Assembly (NCBI GenBank): GCA_032139905.1
Contig: JAQJDB010000002.1
Location: 124,001-188,000, forward strand
Length of the DNA stretch: 64,000 nt
DNA from: Nitrospira sp. MA-1
GTDB lineage: Bacteria; Nitrospirota; Nitrospiria; Nitrospirales; UBA8639
Direction of reading: 5' to 3'
In this document: positions 29,998-40,495 of the stretch, piece by piece
Numbering within the stretch: position 1 is the first letter of the stretch
Layout of the letters: each line of letters starts with the position of its first letter
The notes under the pieces: generated by a model
The model's database searches: none
Told to the model about the DNA's origin: nothing
Seen by the model: the letters and a program-made list of their open reading frames with translations, nothing else
Made by a program: the position numbers and the translations under genes

Positions 29998-30666
29998 ATG
30001 TTCCACGTGGAACAAAGCGATCAATCATTTAATTTCATAGATCATTTCAATCGCGGGGCTCAGAAGCTTGGGCTTTCTTTCACCGAGGCAACACTTGGTA
30101 AATTTGGTTTGTATTATGATGAATTGTGTCGTTGGGACCGGTCGATTAATCTGACCGGTCTTCGTACGGACAGGGAGCGGACCATTTTGCTATTTGTTGA
30201 TTCCTTGGCTGGACATTTGGCGCTGGGAAACAAAGCTGATGCAAAGATTGTTGATATTGGGACAGGAGGAGGGTTTCCGGGAATACCGCTCAAGCTGGCT
30301 TTGCCTGCTCTTGATGTTTTGTTAATGGAGCCCAGATCCAATAAGACGGCCTTCCTCCATTATATTATTGGAAAACTTGAGTTGCCAAAGACTTCCGTTC
30401 TCCAAGTTCGGTTGGAAGACTTTGATTCTATGGTGGTGGATGATGAAAAGTGTGATTTCGCCATATGTAAAGGGGTCAATGTAGACCATATTTTGCCGTA
30501 TCTTAAGCACATTTTAAAAAAAACCGGGAAACTAGTTGTATTTCGATCCAAAAGTATTGACAATAATTCTCGGCTCGATGGCATGGAAGTGTTTGAAGAA
30601 TTCTCCTATGAATTGCCGTTTGAGTATGGAAGTCGTGTCTTGTCGATTTTAAAATTTGCGCCATAA
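29998..30666 (+). CDS. rsmG: 16S rRNA (guanine-N7) methyltransferase RsmG (GidB)
   Basis: 222 residues. The SAM-binding loop is DIGTGGGFPGIPLKLALP (about residues 81-98), with the preceding LCRWDRSINLTGLR and DSLAG segments. It methylates G527 of 16S rRNA; loss of this activity gives low-level streptomycin resistance in other bacteria. The start codon lies within a parS palindrome, so the first residues MFHVEQ are dictated by the ParB-binding site, a feature seen at many gidB genes. Confidence 0.96.
   Translation: MFHVEQSDQSFNFIDHFNRGAQKLGLSFTEATLGKFGLYYDELCRWDRSINLTGLRTDRERTILLFVDSLAGHLALGNKADAKIVDIGTGGGFPGIPLKLALPALDVLLMEPRSNKTAFLHYIIGKLELPKTSVLQVRLEDFDSMVVDDEKCDFAICKGVNVDHILPYLKHILKKTGKLVVFRSKSIDNNSRLDGMEVFEEFSYELPFEYGSRVLSILKFAP
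29999..30014. promoter_or_regulatory. parS: parS centromere site 1
   Basis: TGTTCCACGTGGAACA, a perfect 16-bp palindrome centred on CACGTG, close to the widespread bacterial parS consensus (TGTTTCACGTGAAACA). It overlaps the rsmG initiation codon. ParB encoded ~1.5 kb downstream is the expected binding protein. Confidence 0.9.
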
Positions 30667-30680
30667 TCTGGCCATTGCCA

Positions 30681-30696
30681 TGTTCCACGTGGAACT
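30681..30696. promoter_or_regulatory. parS: parS centromere site 2
   Basis: TGTTCCACGTGGAACT, identical to site 1 except the final base, with a perfect 14-bp GTTCCACGTGGAAC core. It lies in the 57-nt gap between rsmG and parA, where ParB binding could also influence parAB transcription. Confidence 0.9.
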
Positions 30697-30723
30697 ATTC
30701 ATAAGAATTTTTATGGAATTATC

Positions 30724-31491
30724 TTGAAACAGACCATTGCCATTGCCAATCAGAAGGGCGGAGTGGGAAAAACTACTACGTCCATCAACCTTTGCGCGGC
30801 TTTGGCCATATCTGGAAAATCTGTCCTATTGATTGATTTGGACCCACAGGCCAATGCGACCAGTGGGTTGTCCATTGAGCCTCAAGGCGTGACAATTTAT
30901 GAATGTTTAATGGAAAGACGTTTGATTGAGAAGGTAATATTACCTACTGACATAAGCGGACTGAGTGTCGTAGCCTCAAAGGGCGATTTGGTCGGAGCGG
31001 AAATCGAACTAACAAATCTCCCTGATCGGCAAACTATTCTGAAAAGTGTGTTGGACGGAATTCTGGATTATGATTTTATTATCATCGATTGTCCGCCCGC
31101 CTTCGGACTCTTGACGATTAATGCTCTTGTCGCAGCATCTGGCCTGATTATTCCGGTGCAGTGCGAGTATTATGCAATGGAAGGATTAGGTCGGTTATTG
31201 GGAAATGTCGAAAGGATTCGGGAGTCATTTAACACGAATCTGGAGATTCAAGGCATTGTGTTGACGATGTATGATTCAAGAATTAATCTTTCGCGGCAGG
31301 TGCAAGATGAAATTCGAGGGTTTTTTGGAGAGAAAGTCTTTCGGACTGTTATCCCAAGGAATGTGGCATTGGCTGAAGCGCCCAGCCATGGGAAGCCGGT
31401 TCTGTCCTATAATGCCGCGTCTAGTGGAGCTAAGGCATATCTTGACCTCGCCAAGGAGATTTTGAGGAATGGAAAAGAAAGCATTAGGTAA
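30724..31491 (+). CDS. parA: Chromosome partitioning ATPase ParA (Soj)
   Basis: 255 residues, the short chromosomal ParA type with no N-terminal DNA-binding domain. Deviant Walker A NQKGGVGKTTTSINL at the N-terminus, switch I region DLDPQANATSG and Walker B DFIIIDCPPAFG. It binds the nucleoid in its ATP form and drives segregation of ParB-parS complexes. The TTG start at 30724 is taken because it places IAIANQKGG at the family position; no strong ribosome binding site is visible. It overlaps parB by 23 nt. Confidence 0.96.
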   Translation: MKQTIAIANQKGGVGKTTTSINLCAALAISGKSVLLIDLDPQANATSGLSIEPQGVTIYECLMERRLIEKVILPTDISGLSVVASKGDLVGAEIELTNLPDRQTILKSVLDGILDYDFIIIDCPPAFGLLTINALVAASGLIIPVQCEYYAMEGLGRLLGNVERIRESFNTNLEIQGIVLTMYDSRINLSRQVQDEIRGFFGEKVFRTVIPRNVALAEAPSHGKPVLSYNAASSGAKAYLDLAKEILRNGKESIR

Positions 31492-32326
31492 AGGGCTTCA
31501 GGCCCTGCTTCCAGAAAAAAAGACTCTTGTCTGGAAAGTGGAGCAGGATGGTCAGGCAGTATCCATGGTTCCACTTGACCAGATTCTCCCGAACCGGTAC
31601 CAGCCCCGAACCACATTTTTTGAGGCAGAATTAGATGAATTAGCCCAATCCGTCAAAGAGCATGGCGTACTGCAGCCAATTGTCGTCAGGAGAAAAGGCG
31701 ATGGCATGTACGAACTGATTGCCGGAGAACGCCGGTTTCGAGCGGCGAAAATTGCCGGATTGTCTACCATTCCTGTCCTGGTGAGAAATTCCAACGACGA
31801 GAAGGCTTTAGCGATCGCGTTGGTAGAAAATATCCAGCGTGAGAATCTCAATCCTATGGAGGAAGCCAAAGCCTATTCACGGCTAATGGGGGAATTTGGC
31901 TTGACTCAGGATCTGGTTTCCCGCTCCGTAGGAAAGGATCGCTCCTCCATCGCGAATATTATCAGGCTGCTCTCGCTGCCTAAAGATGTTCAGGAGTATA
32001 TTGAGACGGGGGCCATCAGTTTAGGCCACGCGAAGGTCTTGGCAGGTCTTCCAACTCCGGCAGCACAACTCCAGCTTGCCCGCAAAATTGTTTCCGAGCA
32101 ACTCTCGGTTCGGCAAATTGAGCAGATGATTGCCGTGCACAAAAAAGGCAAATTCGCCAAATCGAAGAAAGAGGAACCCAATAGATTTCGTAACCTGGAG
32201 GAGCAATTTCGAAAACGATTGGGAACTAAAGTGCAGGTGAAGTCCGGAAACAGGGGAGGACAGGTCATCATCCATTATTTTTCCGATGATGAGCTGGATC
32301 GGATTACTTCACTGGTTTTGGAATAG
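31469..32326 (+). CDS. parB: Chromosome partitioning protein ParB (Spo0J)
   Basis: 285 residues. It starts KKALGKGLQALLPEK, a typical ParA-interacting N-terminal motif. The CTP-binding domain contains PNRYQPRTTF and GERRFRAAKIAG (the GERRxRA box), followed by ENIQRENLNPMEEA and the HTH region (LTQDLVSRSVGKDRSSIANIIRLLSLP). A C-terminal dimerisation segment (about the last 50 residues) ends with the protein. It loads and slides at the two parS sites beside rsmG. Translation is probably coupled to parA through the overlap. Confidence 0.97.
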   Translation: MEKKALGKGLQALLPEKKTLVWKVEQDGQAVSMVPLDQILPNRYQPRTTFFEAELDELAQSVKEHGVLQPIVVRRKGDGMYELIAGERRFRAAKIAGLSTIPVLVRNSNDEKALAIALVENIQRENLNPMEEAKAYSRLMGEFGLTQDLVSRSVGKDRSSIANIIRLLSLPKDVQEYIETGAISLGHAKVLAGLPTPAAQLQLARKIVSEQLSVRQIEQMIAVHKKGKFAKSKKEEPNRFRNLEEQFRKRLGTKVQVKSGNRGGQVIIHYFSDDELDRITSLVLE

Positions 32327-32483
32327 AATTTGAATGTACTAGCGGAATGGCTTCTGTGTCAGAAGGCCTCTCCTGATAGGGGTGAAGGATCATGCTGATG
32401 GAAAATGGTGGAGTTATTTTTAATGGGTACCTAGCCAGGTATGAAGGAATTGGAGCGCACAGTTATCGAGGAGGGAGGGGCTC

Positions 32484-32984
32484 ATGTTTTTCAACAAAAA
32501 GGAAGAAAACGGTCAGGATGCGGCAGAAATGAGTCAAGGTGAGCAGAAGGAACCAGCTGTGGTTGACGGTCCGGTGGTCTCAGGCAGCCAGCCTGAATCA
32601 GGTGATATCATTGCCTTTGTTGGTGAAGAGGTGACCTTCAAGGGAACCATTCGGTATCAGGGAACGGTTCGGGTGGATGGCCGCCTGGAGGGTGAAATAT
32701 ATACCGATGGTAATTTAATTATTGGGCAAAAAGCGGTCATCGCTGCCAAAATTCATGCTGGAACCATTATGTGTCAGGGACAATTGACGGGGGATGTTGA
32801 GGCCAAGCATCGAGTTAAATTGTTAGCCCCAGCAGTTTTTGTAGGTAAAATTACTGCCCCTCTTTTGTCGATGGATGAGGGGGTTTTGTTTAATGGCACC
32901 TGCAATATGCCCCAAAAAAATGAGCGAAAAGGCAAAGAGACCAAACTTGTAATTTCGGTAGAAGAAGCGGTGAAGGTGAAATAA
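32484..32984 (+). CDS. Bactofilin, copy 1
   Basis: 166 residues with a central DUF583/bactofilin beta-helix (about 45-135): EVTFKGTIRYQGTVRVDGRLEGEI, NLIIGQKAVIAAKIHAGTIMCQGQLTGDV. Disordered charged ends flank the core. Bactofilins polymerise without nucleotide and scaffold cell-envelope or chromosome-segregation machinery. Strong AGGAGGGAGGGG ribosome binding site before the ATG. Its position directly after parAB agrees with the known ties of some bactofilins to ParABS; a similar role here is inference. Confidence 0.92.
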   Translation: MFFNKKEENGQDAAEMSQGEQKEPAVVDGPVVSGSQPESGDIIAFVGEEVTFKGTIRYQGTVRVDGRLEGEIYTDGNLIIGQKAVIAAKIHAGTIMCQGQLTGDVEAKHRVKLLAPAVFVGKITAPLLSMDEGVLFNGTCNMPQKNERKGKETKLVISVEEAVKVK

Positions 32985-33090
32985 AGCCAGGCAGTCTTCT
33001 GCAAAAAATAGGCGGCTGGTTTCCAGGTGGTCATGGAGATCCCAGCCTGCTACCTGATGGCTCTTTACTGGATGAGAGGAGAAACGATGT

Positions 33091-33567
33091 ATGTGGGGTG
33101 AAAAAGACAAGAAAAAGGACTTGGGCTTTGGCCAGGAATTTTATACATTTTTGGGTAAGGGTGTCGACTTTAAAGGTAAAGCTCAATTTGAGGGAACAGT
33201 GCGGGTAGATGGAAACTTTGAAGGTGAAATCACGATTGATGATACCCTCATCATAGGTGAAAGTGCCGTTATCAAAGGGACCATCACAGGCGGGACCATT
33301 GTGAACAGTGGCCGGATTGAGGGTGTCATCACCGCAAAATCAAAAATCCAACTTCTGAAGCCGGCGGTTCTCATTGGTGATGTTCATGCTCCTATTTTTG
33401 CCATGGAAGAAGGCGTGTATTTCCAAGGCGAGTGCGATATGGGTTCGGCTCCGAAATTAGAGGCACCTATCGACAATAAAGGTATCCCGAATGGACAGGG
33501 CAAGACGATTCCCAAGGTAGAGCAAAAAATAGAAAAAAAATTAGAAACAGAGCCGTTGAGTCGCTAA
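33091..33567 (+). CDS. Bactofilin, copy 2
   Basis: 158 residues. The beta-helix core (about 15-115) shows the same repeats as its neighbour: VDFKGKAQFEGTVRVDGNFEGEI, LIIGESAVIKGTITGGTIVNSGRIEGVI. The paralogues resemble each other most in the core and differ in their tails, suggesting tandem duplication and divergence into co-polymers or separate scaffolds. The TAA stop overlaps the mnmA ATG (TAATG), so the two genes should be coupled. Confidence 0.92.
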   Translation: MWGEKDKKKDLGFGQEFYTFLGKGVDFKGKAQFEGTVRVDGNFEGEITIDDTLIIGESAVIKGTITGGTIVNSGRIEGVITAKSKIQLLKPAVLIGDVHAPIFAMEEGVYFQGECDMGSAPKLEAPIDNKGIPNGQGKTIPKVEQKIEKKLETEPLSR

Positions 33568-34718
33568 TGCCATTCTCAGTTTCCAAAAGGGTTGTCTTGG
33601 GAATGAGCGGAGGCGTGGATAGCTCCGTTGCAGCCAAACTATTAAAGCAGCAGGGCCACGAAGTTATCGGGGTCACATTGAAGGTCTGGGAGGAAGAGGA
33701 TGAGTCCTCCGTTTCCAAACGTTGGGAGGAGCGAGGATGCTGTAAGGTGGGAATGGCCAGGCATGTGGCAGAACTATTGGGGATCTCTCACCAGGTCATC
33801 GATACCCGCGAACGCTTTCAGAAGGGAGTCATAGATGACTTCATTGGGGGTTATATTGAAGGAACCACACCTAATCCCTGTGTTCGGTGTAATGAACGAG
33901 TGAAATTTGGAGGTCTCTTCCAGGTGGCGGATGATCTTGGAGCTGACTTTATTGCGACCGGCCACTATGCCAATATCAGACACGATGAAGCAGGGACCCC
34001 TTTCCTGGTTCGTGGGCAGGATGTCAAAAAAGACCAATCTTATTTTCTCTATCGTATACCACCCAGTTGGCTCTCAAAAATGATGTTCCCTTTAGGGGAA
34101 ATGGAAAAACCTGACGTCTGGAAGGAAGCGGAGGCCATGGGCCTGCCAGTGGACGAACTCAAAGAAAGCCAGGAAATTTGCTTTGTGACGCAAGGTGATT
34201 ACCGTCAATTCCTCAAGCAGCATGCACCTCAGGCTTCAATTCCTGGTACTTTCGTGGATGGGAAGGGTAAGGAGCTAGGGCAGCATCAAGGCGTCGCGTT
34301 TTATACGCCAGGGCAACGAAAAGGTTTGGGTATTTCCGGAGGAAGCCGGTTGTATGTACAGCGCGTGGAACCGGAAAAAAATATGGTGGTTTTGGGTCCT
34401 GCCGAGGATTTAGATAGCAGAGAATGTCTGGTTTCAGATTTGAATATTTTCTCCCAGGAGACATTGAGAAATACTCCAAAAATTGATGTGAAATTTCGTT
34501 ATAGTTCTCCTCCCGTCTCAGCTATTCACCGATGGGCAGGCTCCACCTCGATGACAATAATGTTTGATTCACCTGTTCGGGCTTTAAGCCCCGGCCAGTC
34601 AGCCGTATTTTATCTGGGTGATCGTGTATTGGGAGGAGGAATCATTCAAGGGCCAACTCACAAAAAAGGCATTCAGATGTGCGAGGAGCCCATCCCCGTT
34701 GAGTCACTCCCACGTTAA
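33567..34718 (+). CDS. mnmA: tRNA-specific 2-thiouridylase MnmA (TrmU)
   Basis: 383 residues. N-terminal PP-loop GMSGGVDSSVAAKLL, catalytic first Cys in the NPCVRCNERVKFG segment and second Cys in the ESQEICFVTQGDY segment, with the TGHYA region between. It adds the s2 group to U34 of Lys, Glu and Gln tRNAs, using ATP and a persulfide donor. It acts on the same wobble base as MnmE/MnmG encoded ~4 kb upstream. The start overlaps the preceding bactofilin stop. Confidence 0.96.
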   Translation: MPFSVSKRVVLGMSGGVDSSVAAKLLKQQGHEVIGVTLKVWEEEDESSVSKRWEERGCCKVGMARHVAELLGISHQVIDTRERFQKGVIDDFIGGYIEGTTPNPCVRCNERVKFGGLFQVADDLGADFIATGHYANIRHDEAGTPFLVRGQDVKKDQSYFLYRIPPSWLSKMMFPLGEMEKPDVWKEAEAMGLPVDELKESQEICFVTQGDYRQFLKQHAPQASIPGTFVDGKGKELGQHQGVAFYTPGQRKGLGISGGSRLYVQRVEPEKNMVVLGPAEDLDSRECLVSDLNIFSQETLRNTPKIDVKFRYSSPPVSAIHRWAGSTSMTIMFDSPVRALSPGQSAVFYLGDRVLGGGIIQGPTHKKGIQMCEEPIPVESLPR

Positions 34719-34761
34719 TACGGAATTAGTTAAAAAATCCCTTTACATCCGCTCTTTGCGG

Positions 34762-34790
34762 TTGACAGCCTTTATCACTCATGCTACTTT
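34762..34790 (+). promoter_or_regulatory. Candidate promoter of the atp genes
   Basis: TTGACA (34762-34767), a 17-nt spacer, then TACTTT (34785-34790), about 60 nt before atpH. The -35 hexamer is perfect for a sigma-70 type factor; the -10 keeps the key first T, A and final T only. Plausible but not proven. Confidence 0.4.
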
Positions 34791-34851
34791 CACCCGCTTA
34801 GCACACGCCCAGTTCCGTTCAACCCGTGGCTGCCTGGAATTTCTGTAAACT

Positions 34852-35391
34852 GTGAATAAAAGCACCATTGGGCGCCGATATGCATCGGCGCTTTTCCAAC
34901 TGCTCGATAAATCGGGTGTTGAGCCCGCACGAAGTGCCTTAAGCGCATTGCAACAGGGCTTGGAGGAAACCCCTGCCTTGAAGCATGTCCTCGCTTCACC
35001 TGTCTTTAATTTTGAGGAAAAACAGGCCGTTCTGAATGAATTGAGCCGACGGATGGAAGCCCCTCCAGTCATGCGGGATTTCCTCACTCAACTGTTGAAA
35101 AAGAATCGGGCTATGTTGCTCCCTGAAATTTCAGAGGCGTTTGCGGATTTGGCATCTCAACAACAGGGAGTTCAGCAAGTCTGTGTGGGCTCGGCCAAAC
35201 CATTACAAGCGGCCGAGAAAGAACAGATCAAGCAAAACTTGTCTCAATCGCTGCACCATGGGGTGGAAGTGGCTTTTGAGGTGGATCCCCATTTTATTGC
35301 GGGATTGAGAATACAAATTGGCAGCCTGGTATTTGATAATACGGTGTCTGGCCGACTAGCCGGTATGCACGATCAGTTGACGAAGGGATAA
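34852..35391 (+). CDS. atpH: ATP synthase delta subunit
   Basis: 179 residues, the OSCP/delta peripheral-stalk subunit that links F1 to the stator. It starts with a GTG and the typical STIGRRYASALFQLLDKSG helix and ends with the conserved C-terminal IAGLRIQIGSLVFDNTVSGRLAGMHDQL segment. It lies 3 nt upstream of atpA. Genes for F0 (a, b, c subunits) are not in this window, so the operon is split, as in several phyla. Confidence 0.94.
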   Translation: MNKSTIGRRYASALFQLLDKSGVEPARSALSALQQGLEETPALKHVLASPVFNFEEKQAVLNELSRRMEAPPVMRDFLTQLLKKNRAMLLPEISEAFADLASQQQGVQQVCVGSAKPLQAAEKEQIKQNLSQSLHHGVEVAFEVDPHFIAGLRIQIGSLVFDNTVSGRLAGMHDQLTKG

Positions 35392-35394
35392 TCC

Positions 35395-36915
35395 ATGCAG
35401 ATCAAAGCAGAAGAAATCAGCTCCATCATTAAGGAAAAAATAAAAGGATTCGAGCAACGGGTTGACGTCAAAGAAATGGGTTACGTCATCCAGGTAGGTG
35501 ATAATATTGCCAAGGTCTATGGCCTGGAAGGGGCGATGGCAGGGGAGTTGTTGGAATTTCCTGGTGGAGTATACGGGGTGGCATTGAACCTGGAAGAAGA
35601 TAGTGTGGGAGCGGTCCTGTTGGGTGAAGATGTGGGGATTCGCGAAGGTGATCCGGTGAAGCGCACCGGGCGAATTGCTGAGGTCCCTGTTGGGGAGGCG
35701 CTGGTCGGTCGCGTGGTCGATGCCATTGGGAAGCCCATTGATGGAAAGGGACCGATCAATACCACGGAAACACGCCTTATCGAAGTTCGGGCACCTGGTG
35801 TAGTTGATCGGCAATCAGTCGGAGAACCACTTCAAACTGGGCTCAAGGCCATTGATGCCATGATTCCTGTCGGGCGAGGCCAACGGGAGCTAATTATTGG
35901 AGACCGTCAGACTGGGAAAACAGCCATTGCCGTTGACACCATCATCAATCAAAAAGGTCTGGGTGTTTTTTGTTTTTATGTGGCTATCGGGCAAAAACGA
36001 TCGACGGTAGCTCGAGTGGTGAAAACCTTGGAAGACCATGGAGCCATGGAGTACACCACGGTGGTGTCTGCCACAGCCAGCGATTCGGCTTCGCTACAAT
36101 TTTTTGCACCGTATGCCGGTGTCACCATGGCGGAATATTTCCGTGACAACGGGAAGCATGCGCTTATTGTATATGACGATTTGTCCAAGCATGCGACTGC
36201 CTATCGCCAGCTTTCCCTTCTCCTTCGACGTCCACCAGGCCGTGAAGCCTATCCGGGTGATGTGTTCTTTTTGCATTCCCGCTTATTAGAGCGGGCAGCC
36301 AAGATGAGTGATGAAAAAGGCGCAGGCAGTTTGACGGCATTGCCGATTATTGAAACGCAGGCAGGTGACGTCTCTGCCTATATTCCCACGAATGTAATTT
36401 CTATTACCGATGGGCAGATCTATCTAGCTGCCGACTTGTTCTATTCAGGTATTCGGCCAGCGATTAACGTTGGGTTGTCAGTATCCCGCGTGGGTGGTTC
36501 GGCCCAGATTAAAACGATGAAACAAGTTGCAGGGACGCTCAGGCTTGACTTGGCCCAATATCGTGAAATGGCGGCCTTTTCGCAATTTGGAAGTGAATTG
36601 GACAAAGCCACCCAAGCCCAATTGGCCAGGGGTGCACGCATGGTAGAGTTGCTTAAACAGGATCAGTACAAACCCCTGCCTGTGGCAGATCAGGTTTTGT
36701 CAATTTTTGCGGGAGTGAATGGGTTTCTTGATAATGTTCCTGTGAATAAAATCAGGGAATTTGAACAAAGCCTTTTAGCCTTCATTAAAGAAAAGTATCC
36801 CAATATCAGGGAAGAGGTTGTGACCAAAAAGAAAATTGATGAGGAATTTGGGGGTAAGTTAAAAAACATCGTTTCAGAATTTAAACAGTCCAAAGGCTAC
36901 GATCAAGCGGGGTAA
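35395..36915 (+). CDS. atpA: ATP synthase alpha subunit
   Basis: 506 residues, full length. Walker [15 protein letters not shown] (about 169-182), the [11 protein letters not shown] lead-in, the family signature region [17 protein letters not shown] with the catalytic-site Arg, and the helical C-terminal domain. It forms the non-catalytic nucleotide sites of the alpha3beta3 ring. Followed by a 36-codon gamma-subunit remnant in place of a normal atpG. Confidence 0.97.
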   Translation: MQIKAEEISSIIKEKIKGFEQRVDVKEMGYVIQVGDNIAKVYGLEGAMAGELLEFPGGVYGVALNLEEDSVGAVLLGEDVGIREGDPVKRTGRIAEVPVGEALVGRVVDAIGKPIDGKGPINTTETRLIEVRAPGVVDRQSVGEPLQTGLKAIDAMIPVGRGQRELIIGDRQTGKTAIAVDTIINQKGLGVFCFYVAIGQKRSTVARVVKTLEDHGAMEYTTVVSATASDSASLQFFAPYAGVTMAEYFRDNGKHALIVYDDLSKHATAYRQLSLLLRRPPGREAYPGDVFFLHSRLLERAAKMSDEKGAGSLTALPIIETQAGDVSAYIPTNVISITDGQIYLAADLFYSGIRPAINVGLSVSRVGGSAQIKTMKQVAGTLRLDLAQYREMAAFSQFGSELDKATQAQLARGARMVELLKQDQYKPLPVADQVLSIFAGVNGFLDNVPVNKIREFEQSLLAFIKEKYPNIREEVVTKKKIDEEFGGKLKNIVSEFKQSKGYDQAG

Positions 36916-36926
36916 AGTTATTTGCT

Positions 36927-38562
<1,636 letters not shown>

Positions 38563-38563
<1 letters not shown>

Positions 38564-39015
38564 TGGCTGATTCTGCTGCAACAGAGTCCTCAGGGAAGAT
38601 CCTTTTGGAGGTAGTCACACCGGAGCACCGCTTGCTCAGTAAGGAAGTCGACTATGTGTCGGCTCCCGGAAGCGAAGGCGATTTCGGGGTGCTTCCTGGC
38701 CATTGTCATTTTCTGACCACTTTGCGGATTGGCGAGCTTCATTACCGTGTGGGTGAACAGACCGAATATATGTCTGTACTTTGGGGATTTGCGGAAGTCA
38801 CGCCGACAAAGGTGACGATTCTGGCAGAAATCGCCGAAAAAGCAGAGGATATTAATGTGGAACGCGCCGAGGATGCCGTTCGAAAAGCAGAGGAGCGTCT
38901 GGAGCGAGGTGGTTTGCCATCGGAAGTAGAAGAAGCTCGGGTCAGTTTGGAAAAAGCCCGTCTTCGACAAAAGATTGCCGGCCGCCGCCAACAGGGCGGT
39001 TCCCGCCTGTTATAG
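38563..39015 (+). CDS. atpC: ATP synthase epsilon subunit
   Basis: 150 residues, slightly longer than usual. The N-terminal beta-sandwich (ILLEVVTPEHRLLSKEVDYVSAPGSEGDFGVLPGHCHFLT) and C-terminal helical hairpin (ERAEDAVRKAEERLERGG...LRQKIAGRR) are complete. Epsilon binds gamma in the rotor and can inhibit ATP hydrolysis, which makes its intact state beside a destroyed atpG notable. TAATG overlap with atpD implies coupled translation. Confidence 0.95.
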
Positions 39016-39048
39016 AGTTTTTGACCACCCCGTTCGTTTTTACCTGCC

Positions 39049-40020
39049 ATGCCGCATGTCGCTACGCGGACGGAGTTCATCGTCACCGCAGGCGAATCGC
39101 CCAAGCGCCTCGATCATTTTCTTGCCAACCGCGAACCATATTTTTCCCGGACAGCTCTCCAACGATTAATTGAGGACGGCCATATTACCGTCGGTGGTCA
39201 GGTTGTGAAACCCAGCCACAAGGTTAGGCCTGGTGATTGCGTTGTGCTGGTCGTACCACGTCCAGAGCCCGTGGAAATTAATCCTGAACCTATTCCCCTT
39301 GTCATCCTGTATGAGGATGAATTCCTGTTGGTTCTCAATAAACCTGCAGGCCTTGTCGTTCATCCGGCACCAGGCCATTGGACTGGGACCTTAGTGAATG
39401 CGCTCCTGCATCACATGAAAAGCGGTGAAGGGCATCTCTCATCAATTGGAGGGAAGGAGCGTCCGGGGCTGGTTCATCGTCTGGACAAAGAAACGACAGG
39501 TATCTTAGTCGTGGCGAAAAATGATCAGGCTCACAGATTATTGGCAGGACAATTTAAAGCCCATTCCATCACTCGAGTTTATGAAGCGATTGTGTGGGGA
39601 GGACCAAAGACACGGGAAGGCCGGATTGAGTTGTCGATCGGACGGGATACCAAAGACCGAAAAACTTTTTCCGCACGCACAACCAACCCCAAGGAATCGT
39701 TGACCAGTTTCAGGGTAAGGGAGCGATTTGGGTCAGCGGCCGCCCATGTGGAGTTATTCCCTGGTACAGGACGCACGCATCAGCTACGAGTTCACCTCAA
39801 GGCTATCGGATGTCCGATCCTGGGTGATCAAACCTATGGTGGGAAAAAAGTTATGTTTGTAGAAGGGATGGCCATTCCCCGGGTGATGTTACATGCCAAG
39901 GTTCTCGGCTTCGTGCATCCTGTTTCTAATAAAATGGTGACATTTGCAGCAGAGTTGCCGAAAGATATGGCGACGGTACTGAATGCCTTGAAGGGCAAGG
40001 AAGACCTACTGCTGTCTTGA
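39049..40020 (+). CDS. rluD: 23S rRNA pseudouridine synthase, RluA/RluD family
   Basis: 323 residues. N-terminal S4 RNA-binding domain (KRLDHFLANREPYFSRTALQRLIEDGHITVGGQVVKPSHKVRPGD) and catalytic domain with HRLDKETTGILVVAKN, where the Asp attacks uridine, and GRTHQLRVHL. Length and the S4 domain fit RluD, which modifies helix 69 of 23S rRNA. It lies 33 nt downstream of atpC and may be transcribed with the atp genes. RluC-like specificity cannot be excluded. Confidence 0.9.
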   Translation: MPHVATRTEFIVTAGESPKRLDHFLANREPYFSRTALQRLIEDGHITVGGQVVKPSHKVRPGDCVVLVVPRPEPVEINPEPIPLVILYEDEFLLVLNKPAGLVVHPAPGHWTGTLVNALLHHMKSGEGHLSSIGGKERPGLVHRLDKETTGILVVAKNDQAHRLLAGQFKAHSITRVYEAIVWGGPKTREGRIELSIGRDTKDRKTFSARTTNPKESLTSFRVRERFGSAAAHVELFPGTGRTHQLRVHLKAIGCPILGDQTYGGKKVMFVEGMAIPRVMLHAKVLGFVHPVSNKMVTFAAELPKDMATVLNALKGKEDLLLS

Positions 40021-40054
40021 CAAGCAACCAAGCGATTGGAGTAGATTTGAACCT

Positions 40055-40495
40055 ATGAAAAACGAGGCCAAGCTGGAACCTGGGCAGGTAGTTGACACCT
40101 TAGGAGAACTGATTGCTGGTCTAGCGGCTTTTGCTGCCAAGGTACCGGCCAAGTCCATGCTGGCATTGTCTGCTGGAATTCGTCCGACTCCGGAGGCAGT
40201 CGATGCCTATGAAACCACGGTCTATCGATTTCGTGACCGAGTTGGACTGACGTACAAAACTCTCCCACCGTTGTTTGTCGATTCCTTAGAAGCCTTTGAG
40301 GCGGGGAAAGTATTTGACGCCGTTCCTCCCCTGTTACAATGCGTCGAACAGTTGGTGGAATTGCACAATCAGGAAACTATTAAATTCACTCCACCTCAAC
40401 AGCAACGTCTTCGTGATTATCATCGCCGATTAGAAAAACTCGTCCCGGAAGCCACCCAATCCGAAGTCGATCTCCCCACCCCTGAATCGTATTAA
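40055..40495 (+). CDS. Hypothetical protein, mainly helical, 146 aa
   Basis: No recognised domain. The sequence is soluble, largely alpha-helical and without signal peptide or Cys-based motif. It has an Ala-rich first half (ELIAGLAAFAAKVPAKSMLALSAG) and a YETTVYRFRDRVGL-type amphipathic helix, and ends PTPESY. It follows rluD by 34 nt on the same strand and probably shares its transcript. A GGAG lies ~14 nt before the ATG, farther than ideal. Confidence 0.6.
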   Translation: MKNEAKLEPGQVVDTLGELIAGLAAFAAKVPAKSMLALSAGIRPTPEAVDAYETTVYRFRDRVGLTYKTLPPLFVDSLEAFEAGKVFDAVPPLLQCVEQLVELHNQETIKFTPPQQQRLRDYHRRLEKLVPEATQSEVDLPTPESY

